A stretch of DNA of 64,000 nucleotides from an uncultured Lachnospiraceae bacterium. Lineage in GTDB: Bacteria > Bacillota > Clostridia > Lachnospirales > Lachnospiraceae. Below are positions 8,831 through 18,072 of this stretch, piece by piece; the stretch's first letter is position 1, and the number at the start of each line of letters is the position of its first letter. The notes under the pieces are model-generated. The model searched no databases and was not told the DNA's origin. It saw nothing but the letters and a program-made list of their open reading frames with translations. The stretch lies in the NCBI GenBank assembly GCA_949948735.1, contig CATLGV010000002.1, positions 62,001 to 126,000 on the forward strand, read 5' to 3'. The position numbers were made by a program, and so were the translations under genes.

Positions 8831-11065
8831 GTGAAGGGAATCAATCGGTCAAGAATTTTGGCAGCAGGGCTTGTGATGTGTGCAATGGGGGTGCTGGCGG
8901 GCTGTGAGAGCAGCTTCGGGGCGCATTTGTCCGGGGAGACCGTGACGGAGAACGAGCTGGTCAGGGATGTTCCCGAGGAGGTCAGGCCGCTGGAGGAAAA
9001 GGATCCGCCGGCGCCTTATACGGAGAACGGCGTACAGTATTATTTCAGGGCAAAGGGCAAATACCTGAGCGTATATAACGGAGAATCGTTCGAGGATATT
9101 TATATAAAGGGGGTCAATCTGGGGCTTGGCAAGCCCGGATATTTCCCGGGAGAAACGGCGATTTCCCGGGAGGAGTACGCGCGGTGGTTTCGTCAGATTG
9201 CTGAGATGAACGCGAATTGCGTCCGTGTTTATACGATTCAGCCGCCGGCGTTTTATGAGGCGTTTTACCGGTACAACCGGACGGCGGACAAGCCGCTGTA
9301 TCTGTTTCAGGGAACCTGGTATGACGAGACGCGGCTGATTGAGAGCGCGGACGCCTATGACGAGCAGCTTCAGCAGTATCTGTACCAGGATATGCAGCAG
9401 CTTGTGGATCTGATTCACGGCAACTGCACGATAGAGCCTGTGCCGGGGAAGGCGTCGGGTACATATCTTTATGATGTTTCCCCGTATGTGATCGGGTGGA
9501 TACTGGGAATTGAGTCAGACGCGAACTTCGTGTCAACGACCAACGACAATCACCCGGATACCACGACGTATAAGGGAAGCTATATCAGCACGGAGAATGT
9601 GGAGGCCTTTGAGGTGTTCTGGGCGCAGACCGGGGACTATGTGGTTTCGTACGAGACGGAGAAGTACGGGATGCAGCGTCCCGTCAGCTATTCGAACTGG
9701 CCCACGGCGGATGTGCTCGAGCATCCCAGCGAGACGATGGATGAGGAGTATCTGGTCGATTTGAATATGCAGAATCTAAAGGCCACGGATGCGTTTCCGT
9801 GCGGCCTGTTTGCATCCTACCACATTTATCCGTACTACCCGAACTTTATGTACACGGAAAAAGCGTATTCCGATTACCGGGACGAGAGCGGTGCGGTCAA
9901 TACCTATAAGGCGTATCTTGAGGATTTGATTGCGCTTCACGATATGCCGGTGGTGGTGGCGGAGTTCGGGGTACCAGCTTCAAGGGGCGTTACCCATGCG
10001 AATCCGTACACCGGCTTTGACCAGGGAAACCATACGGACGAGGAGCAGGGACGGATGCTGGTGTCCATGATGCAGGATATTTATGATACGGGATACGCGG
10101 GCGGCCTGGTCTTTACATGGCAGGACGAGTGGTTCAAGCGGACATGGAATACGGAAAGCCACACGAATGTGAACCGCCGGGCGTACTGGTGCGATGTGAT
10201 GACCTGCGAGCAGCATTTCGGGATACTGGACTTTGTTCCGGGCGAAGAAAGGGAGGCCGTGATTGTGGACGGCGACGCCGCGGAGTGGACACAGGAGGAT
10301 ATTCTGCTCGAGACACAGGAGATGACGCTGTCGGTAAAGCATGACTGCGCGTATCTGTATCTTATGGTAAATAAGAAGGACGCGGATTATGACACGCAAA
10401 GGCTCCTGATTCCGTTTGACGTTACGCCCAAATCAGGCAGCAGGGTCTATGAGGGCATCAGCCTGAACCGCGCAGCCGATTTTGTCCTTGTGGTGGACGG
10501 GCAGGAGGACACGCGCCTGCTGGTGCAAAGCTATTATGACCGGTACCAGTATGAATACGATAAATATGACAAAGACATACAGACAACGCCGGAGATGCGT
10601 GACCCTGGCAACGCGCTGTTCCAGCCGGTTTTCCATCTTCTGGAGCGGGAGCTGGTGCTTCAGGACAGGGCGGAGATTATTCCCCTGCAGAAGTTTGAAT
10701 CGGGCCATCTGATCTTTGGCGTCAGCGACTATGCTTCGCCGCAGTACAATTCGCTTGCGGACTATTATTACAGGGGCGATATACTGGAAATCCGCATCCC
10801 GTGGCTGCTGCTGAATTTCAGGGATCCGTCCACGAAGGAGATCGAGGATGACTTCTGGAAGAATAAGTATTTCTCGGGAATCAAGGCGGACGGTATATGG
10901 ATCGGGCTGTCTGCGGCGGAGCCCTGGGAGCAGGCTCCTGCGGAGAGCGTTCCGGTTGAGCTGGTCAGATACCAGTGGGATAACTGGGATTATTATCCGT
11001 ATTTTGAACGTCTGCGCAAGAGCTATTACATGCTGCAGGAGCAGTTTGCGGGATTGGATATATAG
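8831..11065 (+). CDS. Large lipoprotein with glycosidase-like barrel and C-terminal beta domain
   Basis: A 744-residue lipoprotein with lipobox VLAGC (Cys25), hence tethered outside the membrane. It starts with GTG at 8831, preceded by GGAGGGAT. Residues of about 60-460 resemble a clan GH-A type barrel: an N-terminal strand around KGVNLG, a motif on strand 2 (NCVRVYTIQPP), and VVVAEFGVPASRG near residue 380, where the Glu is a candidate catalytic residue. The C-terminal part begins VDGDAAEWTQED and resembles CBM9/DOMON-like sandwich domains. Family and substrate are not recognised. A weak extended -10 (TGATATAAT near 8774) suggests its own promoter. Confidence 0.6.
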   Translation: MKGINRSRILAAGLVMCAMGVLAGCESSFGAHLSGETVTENELVRDVPEEVRPLEEKDPPAPYTENGVQYYFRAKGKYLSVYNGESFEDIYIKGVNLGLGKPGYFPGETAISREEYARWFRQIAEMNANCVRVYTIQPPAFYEAFYRYNRTADKPLYLFQGTWYDETRLIESADAYDEQLQQYLYQDMQQLVDLIHGNCTIEPVPGKASGTYLYDVSPYVIGWILGIESDANFVSTTNDNHPDTTTYKGSYISTENVEAFEVFWAQTGDYVVSYETEKYGMQRPVSYSNWPTADVLEHPSETMDEEYLVDLNMQNLKATDAFPCGLFASYHIYPYYPNFMYTEKAYSDYRDESGAVNTYKAYLEDLIALHDMPVVVAEFGVPASRGVTHANPYTGFDQGNHTDEEQGRMLVSMMQDIYDTGYAGGLVFTWQDEWFKRTWNTESHTNVNRRAYWCDVMTCEQHFGILDFVPGEEREAVIVDGDAAEWTQEDILLETQEMTLSVKHDCAYLYLMVNKKDADYDTQRLLIPFDVTPKSGSRVYEGISLNRAADFVLVVDGQEDTRLLVQSYYDRYQYEYDKYDKDIQTTPEMRDPGNALFQPVFHLLERELVLQDRAEIIPLQKFESGHLIFGVSDYASPQYNSLADYYYRGDILEIRIPWLLLNFRDPSTKEIEDDFWKNKYFSGIKADGIWIGLSAAEPWEQAPAESVPVELVRYQWDNWDYYPYFERLRKSYYMLQEQFAGLDI

Positions 11066-11074
11066 GAGACTGCG

Positions 11075-12874
11075 CTAAGAGCACGCGCCGGAATCCTTTT
11101 GCAATATATCAAGGAAGGCCTCGACGGTCATGCTGCCCAAATCGCCGTTGTCGCGGCTGCGCACGGATACCTGGGTGCTCTCTTCTTCCTTTTCGCCGAC
11201 AATCAGCATATACGGGATGCGTTCGAGGCGGGCCTCCCGTATTTTGTATCCGATTTTTTCGGAGCGGGTATCTGTTTGACAGCGCAGGCCTCTGCTCTTG
11301 AGCGCGGCCTCGATTTGCCCGGCGTATGCGCAGAATCTGTCGGAAATCGGCAGCAGCTTTATCTGTACCGGCGCGAGCCAGAGCGGGAATTTGCCTGCGT
11401 AGTGCTCGATCAGGATGCCGATAAAGCGCTCAATGGATCCAAAGACAACGCGGTGAATCATAATCGGGCGGTGGCGCGCCCCGTCCGCGCCGGTGTATTC
11501 TGCCTCAAACCGCTGCGGCAGCTGAAAATCGAGCTGAATCGTGCCGCACTGCCAGGTCCTGCCGATGGAATCCTCCAGATGGAAGTCAATCTTGGGCCCG
11601 TAAAAGGCGCCGTCACCCTCATTTACCGTGTAGGGCATCCGCAGGGAATCGAGCGCGCCGCGCAGCCCGTTTGTCGCAAGCTCCCAGTCTGCGTCGCTGC
11701 CGATGCTGTTCTCGGGGCGCGTCGAAAGCTCAACATGATATTTGAAGCCGAATTTGGAATAGACCTCGTCGATCAGGCGGATAACGCCTTCTATCTCGGC
11801 GGGAATCTGTTCCTCCGTCATAAAAATATGCGCGTCGTCCTGTGTGCAGCAGCGCACCCGCATCAGGCCGTGCAGTGTCCCGGACTTCTCATTGCGGTGT
11901 ATCAGGCCAAGCTCCCCCACGCGCAGCGGCAGCTCCCGGTATGAATGCGGCTTCATTTTGTAGACCAGCATGCCGCCGGGACAGTTCATGGGCTTGATGG
12001 CATAGTCCGCATCGTCGATGACGGTCGTGTACATATTCTCGCGGTAGTGCGCCCAATGGCCTGAGGTCTCCCAGAGCGTGCGGTTTAAAATCACGGGCGT
12101 TGAGATTTCCTGATAGCCGTTTTCTGCATGGAGCCTGCGCCAGTAGTCGATCAGCAGATTTTTGAGAATCAGGCCGTTTGGCAGGAAGAAGGGAAAGCCC
12201 GGGCCCTCGTCCATCAGCGCAAAGATGCCCAGCTCCTTTCCAAGCCGGCGGTGGTCGCGCTTTCTGGCCTCCTCTATCCGCTGCAGATGCTGCGCCAGCG
12301 CTGCGTCCGTGGGGAACGCGGTGCCGTAAATGCGTGTGAGCATCCGGTTCTTTTCGTCTCCGCGCCAGTAAGCACCGGCAATGCCGGTAAGCTTAAAGGC
12401 TTTAATGACGCCTGTGTCGGAAACATGCGGGCCGGCGCACAGATCCGTATATTCTCCCTGCGCGTAAAAGCTCAGCGGCGCATCCTCGGGCAAATCCTCA
12501 ATCAGCTGCACCTTATAGGGCTCGTTTTGCTGCGCCATCTGGGACAGCGCGTCCGCTCGACTGAGCGTATAGCGGCGCAGCGGCAGGTTTTCACGGACAA
12601 TTTTTTGCATTTCTTTTTCAATCTCCGCCAGATTTTTCTCTGAAAAGTCAAAATCAAAATCGAAATCGTAGTAGAAGCCGTCCGCAATCGCGGGGCCAAT
12701 CGCGCATTTTGCCGAAGGATACAGTCTTTTGACCGCCTGAGCGAGAATATGCGCCGCCGTGTGACGGAACGCGCGCCTTCCCTCCTCCGTCTCAAAGTCC
12801 AGCTCCGCCACAGAGCCGTCCTTCATTGTCACCTTCATTTTTTCCTGAAAATTTTCCTGAAAAATTTTTTCCAT
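11075..12874 (-). CDS. thrS: Threonyl-tRNA synthetase, short N-terminus (TGS domain largely missing)
   Basis: Charges tRNA-Thr. The 599 residues include the editing domain (HTAAHIL and CAGPH provide its His and Cys residues), the class II catalytic core with motif 2 (IHRNEKSGTLHGLMRVR), zinc ligands in NCPGG, DDAHIF and IHRVVFGS, and the anticodon-binding domain. The family normally carries a TGS domain of about 60 residues before the editing domain. Here only about 15 residues (MKVTMKDGSVAELDF) remain, so the protein is about 40 residues shorter than usual. Motif 2 reads RVRCCTQ where RVRGFTQ is usual. A T-box leader precedes it. It converges on the lipoprotein gene with a 9-bp gap and no visible terminator. 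Confidence 0.95.
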   Translation of the reverse strand: MEKIFQENFQEKMKVTMKDGSVAELDFETEEGRRAFRHTAAHILAQAVKRLYPSAKCAIGPAIADGFYYDFDFDFDFSEKNLAEIEKEMQKIVRENLPLRRYTLSRADALSQMAQQNEPYKVQLIEDLPEDAPLSFYAQGEYTDLCAGPHVSDTGVIKAFKLTGIAGAYWRGDEKNRMLTRIYGTAFPTDAALAQHLQRIEEARKRDHRRLGKELGIFALMDEGPGFPFFLPNGLILKNLLIDYWRRLHAENGYQEISTPVILNRTLWETSGHWAHYRENMYTTVIDDADYAIKPMNCPGGMLVYKMKPHSYRELPLRVGELGLIHRNEKSGTLHGLMRVRCCTQDDAHIFMTEEQIPAEIEGVIRLIDEVYSKFGFKYHVELSTRPENSIGSDADWELATNGLRGALDSLRMPYTVNEGDGAFYGPKIDFHLEDSIGRTWQCGTIQLDFQLPQRFEAEYTGADGARHRPIMIHRVVFGSIERFIGILIEHYAGKFPLWLAPVQIKLLPISDRFCAYAGQIEAALKSRGLRCQTDTRSEKIGYKIREARLERIPYMLIVGEKEEESTQVSVRSRDNGDLGSMTVEAFLDILQKDSGACS

Positions 12875-12944
12875 TTGGGTTCCCTCCGTTCATTTTTTTC
12901 GTTTTGGCTTTCATGCATTGCGCGGCCGCAATCCCTGATAACAT

Positions 12945-12990
12945 AAAAAACACCCTCAAGCATATCCTGCCGGAATATGCTTAAGGGTGC
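12945..12990 (-). terminator. T-box terminator hairpin before thrS
   Basis: On the minus strand a stem of about 17 bp (CACCCTTAAGCATATTCC pairing with GGATATGCTTGAGGGTG, one mismatch) with a GGCA loop is followed by six T (12945-12950). This is the regulated terminator of the leader. Confidence 0.92.
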
Positions 12991-13219
12991 ATGAATGCAC
13001 GGTTCCACCTTAACTTTTCACTTTGAGGCTCCATCAAGCCCAAACCTTTAACGCAGGTATACGGCAGCGCTTAGCAGACGAAGAGGTATCTGTCCTTAGG
13101 CACGGCAGCTCGGGAGTGGTTTTCACACAGGCTCTTCATAGGCAGCTTCCACCAAACGCCGCCCTCTCTGGATGAGATACGCTATGCTACTTGTTTCCGT
13201 CATTGCATTTTCTATGTTG
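12945..13219 (-). ncRNA. T-box leader (tRNA-Thr sensing) of thrS
   Basis: On the minus strand the leader shows the canonical T-box sequence AAGGTGGAACCGTGC at 12997-13011, whose TGGA pairs with an uncharged tRNA ending UCCA. A stem I region precedes it, and a terminator follows. The specifier reads ACC (Thr) at 13118-13120, in the context GTGAAAACCACTCCCGAGC that is typical of the specifier loop. When uncharged tRNA-Thr binds, the antiterminator should form and thrS be transcribed. The transcript start near 13219 is estimated from the promoter. Confidence 0.93.
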
Positions 13220-13225
13220 AGTTGT

Positions 13226-13254
13226 ATTTTAGGCGCATTTTTTGCATTTGTCAA
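13226..13254 (-). promoter_or_regulatory. Promoter of the thrS T-box transcript
   Basis: The minus strand has TTGACA (13249-13254), a 17-bp spacer and TAAAAT (13226-13231), a near-consensus vegetative promoter just upstream of the T-box leader. Confidence 0.85.
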
Positions 13255-13434
13255 GATAATTTTCGGTGGAAAATTCTGAAAAAGGTGTATAGGGGGGCAG
13301 TGTGGGATATATTGGCTCTCTTTTTTGTGCAGGAAAAGAGAGGAAAAATATAAGAACAGGGATTATAATAATAAAGATAAATTGTCAATGGAGGGTACGC
13401 GCAGCGTACATATATATGGATAAGGAGGTATCTC

Positions 13435-14301
13435 ATGGAATGGGTCCACAATCTAAACCAAAGCATGCATTATATTGAGGAGCATTTGACGGGTGAAATC
13501 GATTATGAACAGCTTGCGCGGATTGCCTGCTGTTCTGCCTATCACTATCAGAGGATGTTTACTTATATGGCGGGTATATCTCTGGCGGAGTATATCCGAA
13601 GAAGAAGGATGTCCTTAGCGGCGGCAGACCTGCAGGGCGGGGAGGAACGGATTATCGATATTGCCGAGAAATACGGCTACCGTTCTCCGACTGCATTTAA
13701 CAGGGCGTTCCAGTCCTTTCACGGGATTGCCCCCTCGTCCGTGAAAGACGAGGGCGTTTCCGTGAAATCTTTTTCCCCCATTGTATTTAGAATTGCTGTG
13801 AAAGGAGCGACAGAAATGAACTACAGAATTGAAACAAAGGAAGCATTCCGCATCATCGGCGTATCCGCACCGCTTGATAAGGAAATCGAAAAGAACTTTA
13901 TGGTGGTGCCCAGGATGTGGCAGGAGGCGTCTGCAAATGGAACCATACAGGAATTGGCGGGAATGATGGACACGCCGCCAATGGGGCTTTTGGGTGTGAG
14001 CGCCTGCAATGATGAAGAACAATGGAAATATTTTATCGCCGTTTCCAGTACAAGGACAAGCGGCAGGTTTGAAGAGTATACCGTGCCTGCAGCTACCTGG
14101 GCTATTTTTTCCGGAACGGGCACAAATCAGTCCATACAGGAACTGGAGCAGCGTATTCTGACGGAGTGGCTTCCGACCTCCGGATATGAGTATGCCAACG
14201 CCCCCGATATTGAGGTATACCTGAATCCGGATCCGCAGAACGCACAATATGAGGTATGGATACCCGTGACAAAGTCGGATTACTGCGGGAAAAAGGCATA
14301 G
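13435..14301 (+). CDS. AraC-family regulator with GyrI-like effector domain
   Basis: A 288-residue regulator of the Rob/SoxS-GyrI type. Residues of about 8-105 form two helix-turn-helix units (YEQLARIACCSAYHYQRMF and IIDIAEKYGYRSPTAFNRAF). Residues of about 125-285 form a GyrI/BmrR-like ligand domain (MNYRIETKEAFRIIGVS, MGLLGVSAC, YTVPAATWAIF, DIEVYL). Such proteins usually respond to small hydrophobic or cationic compounds. A strong AAGGAGG precedes the ATG. The neighbouring small gene follows by 11 bp and is probably cotranscribed. Whether it also acts on the GH51 gene downstream is unknown. Confidence 0.88.
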   Translation: MEWVHNLNQSMHYIEEHLTGEIDYEQLARIACCSAYHYQRMFTYMAGISLAEYIRRRRMSLAAADLQGGEERIIDIAEKYGYRSPTAFNRAFQSFHGIAPSSVKDEGVSVKSFSPIVFRIAVKGATEMNYRIETKEAFRIIGVSAPLDKEIEKNFMVVPRMWQEASANGTIQELAGMMDTPPMGLLGVSACNDEEQWKYFIAVSSTRTSGRFEEYTVPAATWAIFSGTGTNQSIQELEQRILTEWLPTSGYEYANAPDIEVYLNPDPQNAQYEVWIPVTKSDYCGKKA

Positions 14302-14312
14302 CGGAGGGGCTT

Positions 14313-14795
14313 ATGGACGAGAGATTTCATATGTTTATGGAAACCGTGGATGAGCGTTTTAGCAGCTTTGTGAGCCAAATTGACGCATATCTGACAGGGA
14401 ACGGCTGTAAATGCGACATAAAATCCGCAAAGAGCGGTTATGTTGTGTCTTATGTGTCAAACGGCAGTAAAAGGACTTTGGCAGCGTTCGTATCCCGAAA
14501 AACAGGGATGAAGCTCCGCATTTATCCCGAGCATATACAGGCATACCAGAGCTTTCTTGATACACTGCCCGAAAAGGTAAAGAAGGAAATCAGGAAGGCG
14601 TCCGCCTGCAAGCGGCTTATCGATCCCGACGCCTGTAATCCGAAATGCGTGATGGGATATACCTTTGCGATGGATGGCGAGCAGTATCAGAAATGCCGCT
14701 ATATGGCGTTTCAGCCCACCTTGAGCGAGGAAAACAATCCGTACATTAAGCAGTTTCTGGAAAAAGAACTGCAGGCAGCTGCCGATTATGAGTAA
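14313..14795 (+). CDS. Conserved-looking hypothetical protein, cotranscribed with the AraC/GyrI regulator
   Basis: A 160-residue soluble protein. The ATG at 14313 is chosen because GGAGG lies 5 bp upstream; the frame is open further left but overlaps the regulator. It has a central basic segment (KKEIRKASACKRL) and several cysteines in its second half (CKRLIDPDACNPKC, then KCRYMAFQ), which could bind a metal. The family is not recognised with certainty. Its position suggests a partner or target of the upstream regulator. Confidence 0.6.
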   Translation: MDERFHMFMETVDERFSSFVSQIDAYLTGNGCKCDIKSAKSGYVVSYVSNGSKRTLAAFVSRKTGMKLRIYPEHIQAYQSFLDTLPEKVKKEIRKASACKRLIDPDACNPKCVMGYTFAMDGEQYQKCRYMAFQPTLSEENNPYIKQFLEKELQAAADYE

Positions 14796-14828
14796 GCAGG
14801 ATGCTATGACCGGCAGCTGACCGGCGTG

Positions 14829-14875
14829 TTGTTCGCGGGAATAAGCCAAAGCGTTGTTTGCGGGAATAAGCCAAA
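14829..14875 (+). repeat. Two 22-bp direct repeats before the GH51 promoter
   Basis: Two copies begin TTGTTCGC and TTGTTTGC and share GCGGGAATAAGCCAAA. They lie at 14829-14850 and 14854-14875, 25 bp apart, with a single mismatch. They end 5 bp before the -35 box of the GH51 promoter, a typical place for an activator site. Confidence 0.75.
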
Positions 14876-14880
14876 TACGG

Positions 14881-14909
14881 TTGACGGATCCGAGGCGCTG
14901 TATTATGCT
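14881..14909 (+). promoter_or_regulatory. Promoter of the GH51 gene
   Basis: TTGACG (14881-14886), a 17-bp spacer and TATGCT (14904-14909) precede the GH51 start by 38 bp. Confidence 0.75.
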
Positions 14910-14946
14910 TCTTATGAAACGTTATAAAGGAGAAAGGATAACGAAC

Positions 14947-17316
14947 ATGAAGCGAATCAGGGTTTATCAGGATGAGCCGTACAAAAAGCTGGGAGACCTG
15001 TACGGACTGTTTTTTGAGGATATCAATCACGCTGCGGACGGCGGGCTGTACGCGGAGCTGGTGCAGAACCGCTCCTTTGAGTTTTGCGCGGTGGATAAGG
15101 AGGAATACCACGCGCTGACTGCATGGGAAAAGTCGGAGGATATGACGTGGGAGATCCGCACACAGAGGCCGCTTCATGCGGAAAACCTGCATTATCTGCA
15201 TATACAGGGCGACGGCGGCGCCAGGATATGTAACGGCGGCTTTCATACGGGTATCCATGTAGAAAAGGGAAAGCAGTATGATTTTTCCGTGTTTGCGCGT
15301 ACAGACGCGGATACGGCGCGTCTGCCGGTCTGCGTTGCCGTGGAGGATGCGGTGCACGGAAGCTGTGCGGGCCATGCAGCGGGGGCGGATGATAATAGTG
15401 ACACGATTGTCATAAGTGGGACAGAGTGGACAAGGTACGAGCTTGTGCTCACGGCGTCCGAAACGACCGACAGCGGGCGGCTGGTGCTGACGCTGGGCAG
15501 CCGGGGCAGCTGTGATCTGGATATGGTGTCCCTGTTTCCGCAGGATACCTTTATGGGACGCAAGAATGGTCTGCGCAGGGACATTGCGGAGGCCCTGCGG
15601 GAGATGCAGCCGAAGTTCATGCGCTTTCCGGGTGGATGCCTGACGCATGACGGCAGCCTCAATGACCATGACCGCAATTCCATGTATCGCTGGCGGCGCA
15701 CGCTTGGCCCCGTTGAGGAGCGGCCGACATGGCGCAACAACTGGGGGTATAATCAGACGCTCGGCCTAGGCTATTATGAGTATTTCTGCTTCTGTGAGGA
15801 TATCGGCGCAAAGCCGCTTCCCGTCCTTCCGGGCGGCTTTAACCCGCACAAGGGGGAAGGGGCCGCGATGGAGGAGCTTGGCGCATGGGTACAGGAAGCG
15901 CTGGACCTGATAGAGTTTGCAAACGGCGGCACAGATACGCGGTGGGGGCGCGTCCGCGCGGATATGGGGCATGAAGAGCCGTTTGGGCTGGAATATCTGG
16001 GAATCGGAAACGAGGAAATCGGGGAGGGCTTCTTTGAGCGGTATCCGTATTTCCACAAAGCGATTCGTGAGAAGTACCCGCAGATAAAGCTGATTAACAC
16101 GGCAGGGCCTTTTGCGGCGGGCGAGGGCTATGAAGCTGGATGGAGCAGCGCGCGGCAGTATGGCTCCGATTTCGTGGACGAGCATTACTATGCTTCGCCG
16201 GAATGGTTTCTTGCCAATATGCATCACTATGAGGATTACGACGAGAACGGGCCGAGGGTATTTCTGGGAGAATACGCGTCCTGGGGGAATACCTGTTATA
16301 ACGCGATTGTCGAGGCGGCGTATATGACGCATCTGGAGCGTGCAAAGGCGGTTGCGCTTGCCTGCTATGCGCCGATGCTCTGCAATGCCGATTATGTCAA
16401 CTGGAAGCCGGATATGCTCTGGTTTAATAACCATGCCGTCTTAAAGACGCCCAATTACTATGTGCAGAAGATGTTTATGGAGAATCAGGGAACGGATGAG
16501 GTACGCTTCGAGACGGAGGAGCTGTCGGAGACGATTTTGCTGTCTGACGCGCCGGCGATAACCGGAGCCGTTGTGCTTGCGGGAAACGATATTGAAGGCA
16601 CGGTGGAGAATATATGCTTTGTGGATCATGTGTCAGGTAAAGCGGTGCGGCTGCCGTCGTTTTCGATTGGATTGGATAACGGGGAGCACCCAATCTGTGA
16701 GGCACAGAGCGGCGACTATCATTTAGAATTGTCATTCCGCAGAAAATCAGGCAGAAAAGGGTTCAAGCTGTTCTTTGGCAGACATGGCGATGCGGATACG
16801 CAGCGTGGAAGAGAGCGCCTGGCCGGTGGGAATACGCTGGTGTGGGAATTTGGCGGATGGGACAACTGGGACTGCAATCTTTCGTCTGCCTATAACGGAC
16901 GCAGCTCCGTTATTTCGCACCGCATTTTCCATGTAGAGGATATTGACTATACCCTGCGGCTGGAGGTGCAGGGGCGTCATATCCGCACCTATGTCAACGG
17001 CGTCTGCTATAATGATACGGTCGACAGGCTGCCGGAGCTGGAGGAGCTTTATATTGCTGCGAGCACGCAGGAGGACGCCGCGATTCTCAAGGTGGTCAAC
17101 CTGACCGGCGAGGAAAAAGCGACGGAGCTTGTACTGGAAGGGGCGCTGCGCAGCAGGGCGGCGGTTACCTCGTTGAGCGGACACAAGCTGTCGGCGGAGA
17201 ACACATTTGAGCATCCGGACACGGTGACGCCGCGCACGGAGACGGCGGCAGTACAGGATAATCGGCTGACCTACGCATTCCCGCCGCACTCGGTTACGGT
17301 GCTGCGGTTTACATAA
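14947..17316 (+). CDS. GH51 alpha-L-arabinofuranosidase
   Basis: Removes terminal alpha-L-arabinofuranose from arabinoxylan, arabinan or their oligosaccharides. The 789-residue protein has no signal peptide, so it is cytoplasmic. The N-terminus LYGLFFEDINHAADGGLYAELVQNRSFE is typical of GH51, followed by a carbohydrate-binding sandwich (about 75-195). The barrel shows FMRFPGGC, LGIGNEEIGE with the acid/base Glu near residue 358, and FLGEYASWGN with the nucleophile Glu near residue 441. A C-terminal beta-domain follows, with an apparent inserted LamG/laminin-like sandwich at about 570-700. At 789 residues it is longer than the roughly 500-residue bacterial forms. No arabinose transporter or other arabinan gene is adjacent. 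Confidence 0.92.
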   Translation: MKRIRVYQDEPYKKLGDLYGLFFEDINHAADGGLYAELVQNRSFEFCAVDKEEYHALTAWEKSEDMTWEIRTQRPLHAENLHYLHIQGDGGARICNGGFHTGIHVEKGKQYDFSVFARTDADTARLPVCVAVEDAVHGSCAGHAAGADDNSDTIVISGTEWTRYELVLTASETTDSGRLVLTLGSRGSCDLDMVSLFPQDTFMGRKNGLRRDIAEALREMQPKFMRFPGGCLTHDGSLNDHDRNSMYRWRRTLGPVEERPTWRNNWGYNQTLGLGYYEYFCFCEDIGAKPLPVLPGGFNPHKGEGAAMEELGAWVQEALDLIEFANGGTDTRWGRVRADMGHEEPFGLEYLGIGNEEIGEGFFERYPYFHKAIREKYPQIKLINTAGPFAAGEGYEAGWSSARQYGSDFVDEHYYASPEWFLANMHHYEDYDENGPRVFLGEYASWGNTCYNAIVEAAYMTHLERAKAVALACYAPMLCNADYVNWKPDMLWFNNHAVLKTPNYYVQKMFMENQGTDEVRFETEELSETILLSDAPAITGAVVLAGNDIEGTVENICFVDHVSGKAVRLPSFSIGLDNGEHPICEAQSGDYHLELSFRRKSGRKGFKLFFGRHGDADTQRGRERLAGGNTLVWEFGGWDNWDCNLSSAYNGRSSVISHRIFHVEDIDYTLRLEVQGRHIRTYVNGVCYNDTVDRLPELEELYIAASTQEDAAILKVVNLTGEEKATELVLEGALRSRAAVTSLSGHKLSAENTFEHPDTVTPRTETAAVQDNRLTYAFPPHSVTVLRFT

Positions 17317-17400
17317 GGAGTATTTGCCGTCGACTGCGGGTATTTTGGAGGGCGGGGAGCGGCAGAGCAAAGTATGCATAAGAGAAGCGGGGAGGCCGGC

Positions 17401-18072
17401 ATGTATCGTATATATATTGTAGAGGATGATGAAATTATAGCCCGCAGCGTGAAGCGTCATTTGGAGGGCTGGGATTACGAGGCGCGGTGCGCCTCGGATT
17501 TTTCCGACATTATGGCGGAGTTTACGGCGTTTGCGCCGCAGCTGGTGCTGATGGATGTAAAGCTGCCGTTTTATAACGGATATTATTGGTGCGGAGAGAT
17601 TCGCAAGGTATCCAAGGTACCGGTGATTTTTATTTCGTCGGCGTCGGAAAATATGAATATTGTAATGGCTGTCAATATGGGCGGAGATGATTTTATCGCA
17701 AAGCCCTTTGACCTGGAGGTGCTGACAGTCAAAATCCAGGCGATGCTGCGCCGCAGTTATGATTTTACGGCGCAGTCGGTACTGCTGGAGCACAGGGGCG
17801 CCCTGCTCAATCTTACGGAGGCGACGCTGACCTACCATGACAGGAAGCTGGAGCTGACCAAGAACGAATGGAAGATTCTGCAGACGCTGATGGAGAACAA
17901 GGAAAAGGTGGTGAGCAGAGAGGCGCTGATGACAAAGCTGTGGGAGAGCGACAGCTATGTGGATGAGAATACCCTCTCGGTAAATGTCAACCGCCTTCGA
18001 AAACGACTGGAGGAGGCCGGACTTACGGACTTTATTGTGACGAAGAAAGGAATCGGGTATCGTATCGGATGA
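17401..18072 (+). CDS. bceR: Response regulator, BceR-like
   Basis: A 223-residue OmpR-family regulator: receiver domain with phospho-acceptor in LVLMDVKLPFYNGYYWCGEIR (Asp near residue 52) and the VIFISSASENMNIVMAVNMG stretch characteristic of BceR/VirR types, then a winged helix ending in TLSVNVNRLRKRL and KGIGYRI. GGAGG lies 6 bp before the ATG at 17401. The stop overlaps the kinase start by 4 bp. It likely activates the BceAB-type transporter genes at 22021-24825 in response to peptide antibiotics. Confidence 0.88.
   Translation: MYRIYIVEDDEIIARSVKRHLEGWDYEARCASDFSDIMAEFTAFAPQLVLMDVKLPFYNGYYWCGEIRKVSKVPVIFISSASENMNIVMAVNMGGDDFIAKPFDLEVLTVKIQAMLRRSYDFTAQSVLLEHRGALLNLTEATLTYHDRKLELTKNEWKILQTLMENKEKVVSREALMTKLWESDSYVDENTLSVNVNRLRKRLEEAGLTDFIVTKKGIGYRIG

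Noticed and set aside
11065..11075. Terminator between the lipoprotein gene and thrS
   Set aside because: Only 9 bp separate the two stops and no stem with T-run was found.
12940..13220. Region before thrS considered as an unknown structured RNA
   Set aside because: It carries the exact T-box sequence, Thr specifier and terminator, so it is a known riboswitch class.
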